A stretch of DNA of 64,000 nt from an uncultured Bacilli bacterium. GTDB taxonomy: Bacteria; Bacillota_I; Bacilli_A; RF39; UBA660. The stretch lies in NCBI GenBank assembly GCA_934096805.1, contig CAKOMW010000001.1, positions 1 to 64,000 of the forward strand, in the 5' to 3' direction. Shown here piece by piece: positions 34,236 through 43,458 of this stretch. The translations under genes were made by a program, and so were the position numbers. A model generated the notes under the pieces. That model did not search any database. It had not been told where the DNA came from and was given only the letters and a program-made list of their open reading frames with translations. Numbering within the stretch: the first letter of the stretch is position 1; every line of letters starts with the position of its first letter.

Positions 34236-35274
34236 TTGCTATCACCTCGATTAATGATATTAGTTTATCAATATCTTGTTTTGTGGTTAGGTATGAAAGG
34301 CTTATTCTTACGCTTGTTTTGGCTGTTTCTATATTGTTTGTTAAAGCATATACTGCTTTAGAGTAGTCATTGGTGTTTGAACAAGCGCTTTTGGTGGAGA
34401 TTAAGATATCGCTCATTTCTAATCTGTGGAGTAGTGTTTCTGGTTTATAATTTTTTATGCTTATGTTTAGAGTGTGAGGTATACAGTTTTCATTGCTGTT
34501 TATAATAATATTCTTGTTGTTTAGGTTTTTCAATTTTTCTTTGGCATATGTATTTATTTCTTTTACATGTTTATATTGTTCGCTGTTGTTTAGTGATATT
34601 TCTAATGCTTTAGTAAATGATTTTATAAGGGAGTAATTGTATGTTCGTTGCCCATATAGAATTGGAATTAAGTTTAGATTTTGTTTTTTTAGAAGAATGC
34701 CAATGCCTTTTGGTCCAAAGAATTTGTGTGAAGTGAAGCTTATCATGTCGCATGTTGAAAAGTCTATATTTATTTTTCCTATGCTTTGGGTCATATCGCT
34801 ATGGAATGTTATTTTGTTTTTGTTTAGAATTGTTCCGATCTCATTTATTGGTTGAAGTAGACCTGTTTCACTGTTTACTGAGGCGATTGTGGCTAGGATA
34901 GTTTTGTCTGTGATGAGTTTTTTTAAGTGGGAAATATCTACTACTCCATCTATTAAATTGACGTAATCTATTATAAATCCTTGTTTTTCATAGAATGCTA
35001 GGCATTCGATTATTGATGAGTGTTCTAGTTTTGTTGTAATGATATGGTATCCTTTTGTCTGGTATTTATTAAGAATGCCAGATATTGCGGTGTTGTTTGA
35101 TTCGGTTGCTCCGGATGTGAATATTATGTCCATATTGGTTTTTAGTAATGATTGAATTTTTTGTTTTGCATTTTTCCCTAATTCATTTGTGTATTTTGTT
35201 TGGGAATGTTTTATGAATTCTTCTAAAACTGTTTTATTTACTGGGGTTGTAGCACTGTAGTCAAAATATAACAT
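34228..35274 (-). CDS. Cysteine desulfurase, NifS/IscS-like
   Basis: This PLP enzyme takes sulfur from cysteine for iron-sulfur clusters or tRNA thiolation. It has FDYSATTPV, FTSGATESNN, the PLP Lys in TSHKFFGPKGIGI (Lys about 184) and the persulfide Cys in STKSACSNTN (about 298). The start is at 35274, which GGTGAT precedes; the 35286 start has no binding site. At 348 residues it is slightly short. ThiI (21.4 kb) is a possible sulfur acceptor. No scaffold gene (iscU/sufU) is adjacent; instead a half-size paralogue is coupled downstream. Confidence 0.92.
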   Translation of the reverse strand: MLYFDYSATTPVNKTVLEEFIKHSQTKYTNELGKNAKQKIQSLLKTNMDIIFTSGATESNNTAISGILNKYQTKGYHIITTKLEHSSIIECLAFYEKQGFIIDYVNLIDGVVDISHLKKLITDKTILATIASVNSETGLLQPINEIGTILNKNKITFHSDMTQSIGKINIDFSTCDMISFTSHKFFGPKGIGILLKKQNLNLIPILYGQRTYNYSLIKSFTKALEISLNNSEQYKHVKEINTYAKEKLKNLNNKNIIINSNENCIPHTLNISIKNYKPETLLHRLEMSDILISTKSACSNTNDYSKAVYALTNNIETAKTSVRISLSYLTTKQDIDKLISLIEVIANE

Positions 35275-35326
35275 ATAAATCACCATGTATTATATTAACA
35301 TTTTTTTAATTTTTTTGCAAAAGTTA

Positions 35327-35354
35327 TTGACAAATGCATTTGTTTTGGTATAAT
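35327..35354 (+). promoter_or_regulatory. Promoter of tRNA-Gly
   Basis: TTGACA (35327-35332), a 16-nt spacer and TATAAT (35349-35354), 30 nt before the tRNA. Confidence 0.85.
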
Positions 35355-35383
35355 TGTATATGCCTACTATTTTAGTAGTTAGT

Positions 35384-35457
35384 GCAGATGTAGTTTAATG
35401 GTAGAACCTCAGCCTTCCAAGCTGACTACGTGGGTTCGATTCCCATCATCTGCTCCA
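35384..35457 (+). tRNA. tRNA-Gly (anticodon TCC)
   Basis: A 74-nt tRNA with encoded CCA. The acceptor stem is GCAGATG/CATCTGC with discriminator T. The anticodon loop CTTCCAA gives TCC (reads GGA), and the T-loop is GTTCGATTC. Element genes start right after it, and GCTCCATT from its 3' end recurs at 42226-42233. Confidence 0.96.
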
Positions 35458-35459
35458 TT
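35452..35459 (+). repeat. Candidate left attachment repeat
   Basis: GCTCCATT spans the discriminator and CCA end of tRNA-Gly and is repeated at 42226-42233. It is short, so chance cannot be excluded. Confidence 0.4.
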
Positions 35460-35502
35460 GACGAATCTGTTCGAACTATTTAGTTTGAACTTGATATATA
35501 GA

Positions 35503-35526
35503 ATCAATCGAAAGATTGATTTTTTT
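35503..35526 (+). terminator. Terminator downstream of tRNA-Gly
   Basis: The hairpin AATCAATC/GATTGATT is followed by T residues, 45 nt past the tRNA. Confidence 0.75.
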
Positions 35527-35567
35527 GTGTCTTACAAAGAAATCATCCTAAAGAAAGGATGGTGTTT

Positions 35568-35843
35568 ATGATTAATATTATCAAACAAGAAATACCTATT
35601 GATGAATCACTTAAAAAGAAATTAGAGTTTATTTGTGATTTTTGTAATACTACTCCTACATTTATAAATGGAAGTATTAGAAAAATTGATAAATCTAATT
35701 TGGCTTATGTTGAACCTCACAAAGTAATTATCAATAATATAATGTTTCTTGTTTTTAATTATTCTAATGATGTTTATATCAAAAACTTTGGTAATAAAAT
35801 TAAAATCAATGAATTAGAAGATTATTTAAAGCGTACCAACTAG
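35568..35843 (+). CDS. Small 91-aa protein at the left end of the element
   Basis: The start at 35568 follows AAAGGATGG by 6-8 nt. The protein (MINIIKQEIPIDESLKKKLEFICDFCNTTP...) is soluble, with one CDFC pair and no domain I recognise. It lies between tRNA-Gly and the strong hairpin at 35901-35949, and may be a regulator or a recombination-directionality type protein of the element. Role unknown. Confidence 0.6.
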   Translation: MINIIKQEIPIDESLKKKLEFICDFCNTTPTFINGSIRKIDKSNLAYVEPHKVIINNIMFLVFNYSNDVYIKNFGNKIKINELEDYLKRTN

Positions 35844-35900
35844 TAAATTTGTCAAAAATAGTTTATAATTAAATTAGAAAAACTTATATCTGATTTATTT

Positions 35901-35949
35901 ATGGGCGAAGTAGTACAAATAAGCCTAGTTGTACTGCTTCGCTCTTTTT
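35901..35949 (+). terminator. Strong hairpin terminator before the recombinase
   Basis: A stem of about 14 bp (GCGAAGTAGTACAA with TTGTACTGCTTCGC, one mismatch) is followed by TTTTTT. It insulates the recombinase from upstream transcription. Given its position, it could also form part of the recombinase binding region. Confidence 0.75.
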
Positions 35950-35970
35950 TAGTAAAGGAGATGATGATAA

Positions 35971-37893
<1,923 letters not shown>

Positions 37894-38004
37894 AATGCGT
37901 GGCACGTTTTGTTGCATAGCAATGAAAGTGGCGATAGCATTTTATAAGACTTATGTAATTTTGTTTTATTACGAAGTTTTAAAACATTATGGAATAAGTC
38001 ATAA

Positions 38005-38085
38005 AAGGGTTCTAGGGAATCCCTAGCCCACGAGGTTATTTTGTTAGTATGACAAAATACCTAGGGGGTTAAATATTTTGTCAAA
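38005..38085 (+). other. Candidate oriT: palindromes upstream of the relaxase operon
   Basis: Two inverted repeats lie 50-120 nt ahead of the relaxase-associated ORF. The first is GGGTTCTAGGG/CCCTAGCCC (about 38010-38032). The second is AGGTTATTTTGT/ACAAAATACCT around TAGTATG (about 38043-38072). MobV relaxases nick within such AT-rich inverted repeats just upstream of their own gene. Position and symmetry are seen; the nick site is not identified. Confidence 0.5.
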
Positions 38086-38125
38086 GCCAAAATATATTTC
38101 TAAAAAACAAAGGAGTTGATTATTT

Positions 38126-38326
38126 ATGAAGAAAGAATTTTATAACTTAAAGTATGGAAAGTGTAAATTATTAGATGAGAAAAAAGACTTATATTTAGTG
38201 TATGCCGAAAACTGTGAACTACATTATATTGTTTGTACTTATATTGATAATATGGGAACTATGATGGGTCAAGAATTTTTTGAAACACTAAATCAAGCCA
38301 AATTATACTTTAATAAAGGAGCGTGA
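38126..38326 (+). CDS. Small 66-aa protein co-translated with the relaxase
   Basis: AAAGGAG lies 9-10 nt ahead of the ATG. The protein (MKKEFYNLKYGKCKLLDEKKDLYLVYAENCEL...) has a compact alpha/beta look and no membrane span. Its stop overlaps the relaxase GTG start (GTGA), so both are made together. It may assist relaxosome formation. No family recognised. Confidence 0.65.
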   Translation: MKKEFYNLKYGKCKLLDEKKDLYLVYAENCELHYIVCTYIDNMGTMMGQEFFETLNQAKLYFNKGA

Positions 38327-39708
38327 TTATTATAGAACTAGCATATTCTTTTCATTTAGGTAGTGATAAAAATAAAAGAAACACATCAAGAAGTAGTGCT
38401 AAATCTAATAGAAGTGGTTCTACTTCTCTATCAAATAATGCCATACAAAATTCAGCAGGTTTAACGAAAGTAGATAAACATAATTATAGAAAGTATGATA
38501 ACAATCAAAATGACATTGAAATTATCAAAGGTAGTTCTTCATTGGTTGATGATGTCAAAAAATTATATAAAGAAGAATTTGATGAAGCAAAAGAAGAATA
38601 TAACCAAAAGCAAGTAAGAGACGATAGAAAAATCAAAGATTATTTTACTCATATAAGTAATAATGAGAAAAATGATTTAGCCTGTGAAATAATAATTGAA
38701 CTTGGGGATAAAAAGTATTGGGATACAAAAGATGATAAGTTTAAAAGAAGAATGACAAATGTTTATAAAAAGCAAATTGAAGATTTAGAAATTATATTAC
38801 CTACTTTTAAGATAGCAAGTGCAATTATTCATTATGATGAAACAAGTCCACACTTGCATATTGTAGGTGTTCCTATAAAATTTAATAATAAAAATGGTAT
38901 GAAAAAACAAGTTGGTAAATCAGATGTATTTACAAAAGAAAGTTTAAGAAAATTACAAGATAAAATGCGTACCTTATGTATTGAATCTTTTAATAAAGAA
39001 TATAATCTAACTAACACTTTAAAATGTAAGAAAAAAGGTAGAAATCATGATTATCATATCACTGAAATGGACAATTATTTAGAAATGAAAGAGCAACTTG
39101 AAAAAAATCAAAAAAGTTTAAATAAAGCCAAACAACAATCTGACCTGCTAGATGATGATACAAAAGAAGCAAAAGATATTGTTAATAATTTAAAATTAGC
39201 ATTTGGCAGAAAAGATAAATATGTTATAACACAAGAGTGTAAAGATAAAATCAATAGTTTTATCAGTCAAGTAGAAAATACAAATAAAGAATATAAGAAT
39301 ATTCAAAAATTATCAACAACTCTTACAAATGTTGACTCTAATATTAAAGAAAACAGTAAAAAAATAAAAATACTTACTGAAAATAATGAGGCATTAGAAT
39401 TACGAGTTAAAAGTCTTACTGAAAAAAATAAGTTAAAAGATAATGAAATTGACGAATTAAAAGAAGAAAATAATTCTTTATTTGCAGAACTTAACTATTT
39501 TAAAAATAAGTTTATAAGACTAATTCAATTTATAAAAAATAGATTATTTAATAGAAAAGATAGAGATAAATATCGTGATTTTTCAAGAGATTTATACGAA
39601 CATGGTGTTTTTGAAGATGGCACGATTAAAGAATTAAACGAAATTTATAAATTCAGTAAAGAATACGATTCAGAGAAATCAAAAGATGATTATGAATTAG
39701 AGATTTAA
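38323..39708 (+). CDS. MobV-family (Mob/Pre) relaxase
   Basis: MobV relaxases nick oriT and pilot the strand during mobilization. The key motif is the metal-binding HYDETSPHLHIVG (residues about 170-182), with an N-terminal NSAGLTKVDKHNYRKYDN motif (about 43-60). The C-terminal half is a long coiled coil (about 240-400) followed by a basic region. The start is a GTG at 38323 overlapping the previous stop; the binding site is close, so coupling probably drives translation. At 461 residues the size is typical. With no conjugation pore genes, the element is mobilizable only. Confidence 0.85.
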   Translation: MIIIELAYSFHLGSDKNKRNTSRSSAKSNRSGSTSLSNNAIQNSAGLTKVDKHNYRKYDNNQNDIEIIKGSSSLVDDVKKLYKEEFDEAKEEYNQKQVRDDRKIKDYFTHISNNEKNDLACEIIIELGDKKYWDTKDDKFKRRMTNVYKKQIEDLEIILPTFKIASAIIHYDETSPHLHIVGVPIKFNNKNGMKKQVGKSDVFTKESLRKLQDKMRTLCIESFNKEYNLTNTLKCKKKGRNHDYHITEMDNYLEMKEQLEKNQKSLNKAKQQSDLLDDDTKEAKDIVNNLKLAFGRKDKYVITQECKDKINSFISQVENTNKEYKNIQKLSTTLTNVDSNIKENSKKIKILTENNEALELRVKSLTEKNKLKDNEIDELKEENNSLFAELNYFKNKFIRLIQFIKNRLFNRKDRDKYRDFSRDLYEHGVFEDGTIKELNEIYKFSKEYDSEKSKDDYELEI

Positions 39709-39735
39709 CTAATCACTAATTCTTTTTTATATAAA

Positions 39736-39762
39736 ATGACTATCTTTTAAAGATAGTCATAA
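39736..39762. terminator. Bidirectional terminator
   Basis: The 12-bp stem ATGACTATCTTT/AAAGATAGTCAT lies between the convergent relaxase and lipoprotein genes. Confidence 0.8.
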
Positions 39763-39774
39763 TTCCAATTATAA

Positions 39775-40203
39775 TTATTTCATTAATTTTTCAACATAAG
39801 GAATAACATTATCGCAAGAACCTTCTTGAGTATATGCATATCCATTTTTCACTGTTGCATTAAACGTCATATCAAGCGAAGGCATAGAAATTTTTTGTTC
39901 TTTAACTGCTTTTTTATATTGATCAGAATTTTTATCATACTTATAAACTTCCATAGTGCATTCCCCAATAATATAGCCATATCCCTCTTCTGCACCAATC
40001 ATAGAAGCAGATTTTTCATTAACCTCGGTAGAACTATCTAATGTAAGTAAGTCAGATTTTAAATCTTCAAAATTATAAGATGTTTTGGTTGTACCTCCGT
40101 TAGTTTTTTCTTCTTGATTAGTTTTTTCATTATTGGTTCCACACCCAGTTAAAGATAAAGCAAATGTAAGGATTAAAATAAATCCAATGATACTTTTTTT
40201 CAT
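39775..40203 (-). CDS. Lipoprotein of unknown function in the element
   Basis: The 142 residues start with a lipoprotein signal ending in a lipobox (ALSLTGC, Cys about 21) and a Gly/Thr/Lys-rich linker. The mature domain of about 100 residues has strands such as GYGYIIGECTMEVYKYDKN. AAAGGAG precedes the ATG. It is a cargo gene between the relaxase and the regulator, on the opposite strand. Surface exclusion or phage-adsorption effects are possible but not shown. Confidence 0.75.
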   Translation of the reverse strand: MKKSIIGFILILTFALSLTGCGTNNEKTNQEEKTNGGTTKTSYNFEDLKSDLLTLDSSTEVNEKSASMIGAEEGYGYIIGECTMEVYKYDKNSDQYKKAVKEQKISMPSLDMTFNATVKNGYAYTQEGSCDNVIPYVEKLMK

Positions 40204-40308
40204 ATGTATTCTCCTTTCTTATCAAATTATATCATATTTTTGTCGTCTTGAATAGCATTTTGTCGAAATAAAAAGCAAAAATGAAATAATTTTCTTGGGT
40301 GACAATAT

Positions 40309-40740
40309 ATGAATACTGACAAAATTAAATATTTAAGAGATGAATTAGAAATAACTCAAGAAGAAATATCAAATGTTTTGGGTTGCACAAGAACAGCCTA
40401 CTCTTTATGGGAAATAAACAAAAATACTATTCCTTTATACTATTTAAATAAAATATCAAATGTGTATAACATAAATATTGATTATTTAGTAGACTTATCA
40501 AACAAAAAATATGTAAACTTTAAAAAAGTGGAAATTGATAAGGTAAAATTGGGAAAAAGACTCAGAGAAGCCAGAAAATCAATTAATTACACACAAGAAA
40601 AACTCGCTTCAAAATTAAATACCACACATTCAGTGATTAGTTCCTATGAATCTGGTAAATCTACTGTTTCAACATTATTTATAATAGAAATTGCTAAACT
40701 TACAAATAAATCATTAAATTGGTTATTAGATAAAATTTAA
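40309..40740 (+). CDS. Tandem helix-turn-helix (XRE) regulator
   Basis: The 143 residues hold two Cro/C1-type domains: LRDELEITQEEISNVLGCTRTAYSLWE (about 7-33) and LREARKSINYTQEKLASKLNTTHSVISSYESGKST (about 86-120). TTTTGTCG occurs twice upstream (near 40235 and 40258), a possible operator. It is likely the element's control gene, and diverges from the lipoprotein. The binding site is weak (GGGTGA). Confidence 0.85.
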   Translation: MNTDKIKYLRDELEITQEEISNVLGCTRTAYSLWEINKNTIPLYYLNKISNVYNINIDYLVDLSNKKYVNFKKVEIDKVKLGKRLREARKSINYTQEKLASKLNTTHSVISSYESGKSTVSTLFIIEIAKLTNKSLNWLLDKI

Positions 40741-40752
40741 TATCCTAAATGC

Positions 40753-42063
40753 TTAATTAATATTTAATTTGTTTTCAATATACAAATCTAAATTATTTAT
40801 ATGTCTACTTAATTTAATGTTATCAACATACTTATACAAAGATACTTCATTAAAGATTAACATTCTGAAAGTTAAAACAAATTTGTATAAATACACTGTG
40901 TTTTCTAATTCTTTTAAATAAATATCTTTATCATCTGCATGAGATATTTTATTTCTAGAATTTTTACATTTTTCAATTAAATTGTTAAAACTTAAATGAT
41001 TTTTTTCCTTGTGTATTTCTTTATAAAAAATTAACTTATTATTGATTTTAAAAATTGTTCTTAATTTTTTATCATAACTAGAATAATACATACTTTCAAT
41101 TCTATCTATGATACGTTTATTAATATCAATATCAACTTTATATTTATCACACAAATCTGAAAAATCAACTTGATTTATACAATCGACAATTTGTCTGTTA
41201 AGTTCTTCAGGGTAGCATATCAATTTATCTTTGAATTGTGATAACTTATCAAAAATACCATCATAAATCTGTAATATTGATACTACATTAAGTTCAGTAT
41301 ATTGATTGCTTTCCATAGTGGAAATAAAGTATAAATCGAATTGTAATTGAGCTTTTTTTCTCAAGTCAATATATTTAGAATATATATTTTCAAATTCATT
41401 AATATCAATAGAATTTAAAAAATACAAGTCTTTTTTAATATATTTTCGAGAGCTAATATACTTATCAACAATATTATTTTCCACAATTATTTTTTTCGTA
41501 TCATTATAATAAACAACAATATCTCTTTTTAAAAAGTATCCATAAATAATATTAAGTAATTCAAAAATATATGTGAAATGTTTATACAAATCACTGGCTT
41601 TAGCATAATCTTGAGATTTAATTTCTACTTTTATATAGTTTTTAAATTTCATTACTGAAATTTTATAATTATCATAATTAAAAAAAAGTTTATCACAGAA
41701 AAAATCAAATTCAGTAGTTTTATACCATTTTAGTTTTACTACTAATCTATTACAATCAAAATCTCTGTTATTAACATTATTTTTAACAATTTCATTATAT
41801 ATCAAATGTATATAATAATAATCATCAGGTGCAACTCTGTAGGTAAAATGGCAATTAAATAATGTCCATACTTCATTATCTAATGTTCTAATTTTTAACT
41901 TTTCTAGTGGATAAGTATTATTTGAATATATACTTCCAGGAAAATAGTCATTAAATTCTTCTTGTAAATAAAATTTAATACCATTTTCTTTATCATTAAT
42001 TTGTTTTATTTCAAATTCCTTATTTTTAAATATAATACTTTTAATATTAATTTTTTTTGGCAT
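40753..42063 (-). CDS. ApeA-like HEPN anti-phage protein
   Basis: ApeA-type proteins are single-gene abortive-infection systems with a C-terminal HEPN RNase. The 436 residues have the N-terminal beta-rich domain with WTLFNCHFTYR (about 66-76). A helical C-terminal half ends in CKNSRNKISHADD, which contains the R-x4-H of HEPN nucleases (Arg 370, His 375). GGGAGGA precedes the ATG. It is the right-most cargo gene of the element, next to the candidate right attachment repeat. Domain call rests on these motifs; activity is not shown. Confidence 0.65.
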   Translation of the reverse strand: MPKKINIKSIIFKNKEFEIKQINDKENGIKFYLQEEFNDYFPGSIYSNNTYPLEKLKIRTLDNEVWTLFNCHFTYRVAPDDYYYIHLIYNEIVKNNVNNRDFDCNRLVVKLKWYKTTEFDFFCDKLFFNYDNYKISVMKFKNYIKVEIKSQDYAKASDLYKHFTYIFELLNIIYGYFLKRDIVVYYNDTKKIIVENNIVDKYISSRKYIKKDLYFLNSIDINEFENIYSKYIDLRKKAQLQFDLYFISTMESNQYTELNVVSILQIYDGIFDKLSQFKDKLICYPEELNRQIVDCINQVDFSDLCDKYKVDIDINKRIIDRIESMYYSSYDKKLRTIFKINNKLIFYKEIHKEKNHLSFNNLIEKCKNSRNKISHADDKDIYLKELENTVYLYKFVLTFRMLIFNEVSLYKYVDNIKLSRHINNLDLYIENKLNIN

Positions 42064-42225
42064 TAAAATTCCTCCCCAAATAACTATAATTATTTTAACA
42101 TTTTTTATTAAAATGTTAAATTATACATACTAAATTGTGATTTTTGTGTTAAAATACTATTAGTGATTGGTATTTATGTATCAATTCGTATATTGGAAAA
42201 AAAGTTGTAGATACCTACGACGTTG

Positions 42226-42233
42226 GCTCCATT
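42226..42233 (+). repeat. Candidate right attachment repeat
   Basis: GCTCCATT matches the tRNA-Gly 3' end at 35452-35459. It directly follows a 7-bp stem-loop (GTTGTAG/CTACGAC, about 42204-42222). Confidence 0.4.
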
Positions 42234-42243
42234 TAGAAATACA

Positions 42244-42275
42244 GGACTCAGTGATTTTTTGAGTTCTTTTTTTGT
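42244..42275 (+). terminator. Terminator, probably the original tRNA-Gly terminator
   Basis: The stem GGACTCA/TGAGTTC is followed by seven T. No plus-strand gene ends here, so it may be the tRNA terminator displaced by the element. The rest of the 333-base gap 42064-42396 holds only the PAP2 terminator at its far end. Confidence 0.7.
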
Positions 42276-42357
42276 GTCCACATAAGTTGCTTGAAGGCAG
42301 GTTTTAACCTTATTTTATAGGATTATTAAACTTATATTTTTGATCTTTGATTAAAAA

Positions 42358-42392
42358 TAAAAAGATGATTAGGCTTTTTAATCATCTTTTTC
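42358..42392 (-). terminator. Terminator after the PAP2 gene
   Basis: The stem AAAAAGATGATTA/TTAATCATCTTTTT lies just beyond the stop of the gene at 42397. Confidence 0.8.
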
Positions 42393-42396
42393 TGCA

Positions 42397-43050
42397 CTAA
42401 TTTTCTTTTTCGTTGTTTTTATCAATCATTTTTTGGGTAATATTTATGTAGAATATTAGATATGATATTGATAGTAGGAATCCCGCTAGAACATCGCTTG
42501 TGTAGTGTACGCCTAAGTAGATTCTGCTGATTCCAATCATTATAATTAATAATGATAGGATTATGATTAAGACGTTTTTTGTATGTTTGTTTTTGATGTT
42601 TTTATAAATTAAGTATATTAAAAGGCCGTAGACTGCTGCGCTAATCATTGAGTGTCCTGAGGGAAAACTGTATCCGGTTTCGTTTATTACTCTGAATTCT
42701 TCTGGTCTTGGTCTTTGGAGAATAAATTTTAGTAATTGATTTAGGATGGTTATTGCAACTAGATTGATTGTGATTAGGAGTCCTATTTTTTTGTTTTTTA
42801 TTAAAACGAAGAGGAGGATTGTTATTAATATTAAACAGATGGGACTACCAAACCATGTTATTATTTTGGCAAATGGAGTCAAGGAATCTCTTATTAGATA
42901 TGTGTTGACTAATTCGTATCCAATTGTGTCTCCTCGTATTAATTCTTTGGTGAATACATCTTCTGCTATGGCAAGGAATAGGATTAAACAGATGAAAAAA
43001 ATTATCCATTTATAGTTTGTTTTTAATATTTTTTGTATTTTTTGAAACAT
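42397..43050 (-). CDS. PAP2-family membrane phosphatase
   Basis: The 217 residues have about six membrane spans and the acid phosphatase motifs: KFILQRPRP (KxxxxxxRP), GYSFPSGHSM (PSGH) and SRIYLGVHYTSDVLAG (SRxxxxxHxxxD). Members dephosphorylate undecaprenyl-PP, phosphatidate or phosphatidylglycerol phosphate on the outer membrane face; which one cannot be told. AAGGAAGTG precedes the ATG. It lies alone, downstream of the ABC exporter genes. Confidence 0.9.
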   Translation of the reverse strand: MFQKIQKILKTNYKWIIFFICLILFLAIAEDVFTKELIRGDTIGYELVNTYLIRDSLTPFAKIITWFGSPICLILITILLFVLIKNKKIGLLITINLVAITILNQLLKFILQRPRPEEFRVINETGYSFPSGHSMISAAVYGLLIYLIYKNIKNKHTKNVLIIILSLLIIMIGISRIYLGVHYTSDVLAGFLLSISYLIFYINITQKMIDKNNEKEN

Positions 43051-43458
43051 TTTTTGTCACTTCCTTATTTTGATTTTAATTGTTTACTATTTCTAGATTT
43101 TTTTGATCGTACTTGTTTTTCTTATTGTAATTAGATTGCTAACTTTTTTGAGTTTTTTGTTCCTTAATATGGAGTACTGCATCTAATACTGTGCCGTTTA
43201 TTTTGTCTATTGGTGGTTTTGGTGTTATTGGGATCCGGAGTGTATTTTTTCTACTACTTTTTCTTGCGTTTATATGTTTAGTGTTTCATAGTTTTTATAA
43301 AGTATGTTTTTTTCATATTGAGTATCATTCCTTTTTTATTTTAGATTTTTTCTTTTCTATATATAGTATAATACTTTTTTTGTTGTTTTTGGTATTTTTC
43401 ATGAAAAAAAGATGAAATTTTGAGATGTTTTGATTTTAGTAATCTCTTTTTTCATCTT
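43051..43458. other. Gap without a supportable gene
   Basis: The 400-base stretch between the PAP2 and exporter genes is T-rich. I see only a 12-codon minus-strand ORF (MKKTYFIKTMKH) with AAGGAATG before it and a TATACT-type -10 further up, which may mark the PAP2 promoter and leader. No structured RNA is obvious. Confidence 0.4.

Noticed and set aside
42120..42233. Possible tRNA- or tmRNA-like 3' end ending in GGCTCCA
   Set aside because: No T-loop (GTTCRA) or matching 5' acceptor strand is present; the GCTCCATT match is better read as an attachment repeat.
43191..43415. Plus-strand 74-codon hydrophobic ORF between the PAP2 and exporter genes
   Set aside because: No binding site; Phe/Leu-rich content is what T-rich intergenic DNA gives by chance; no conserved pattern.
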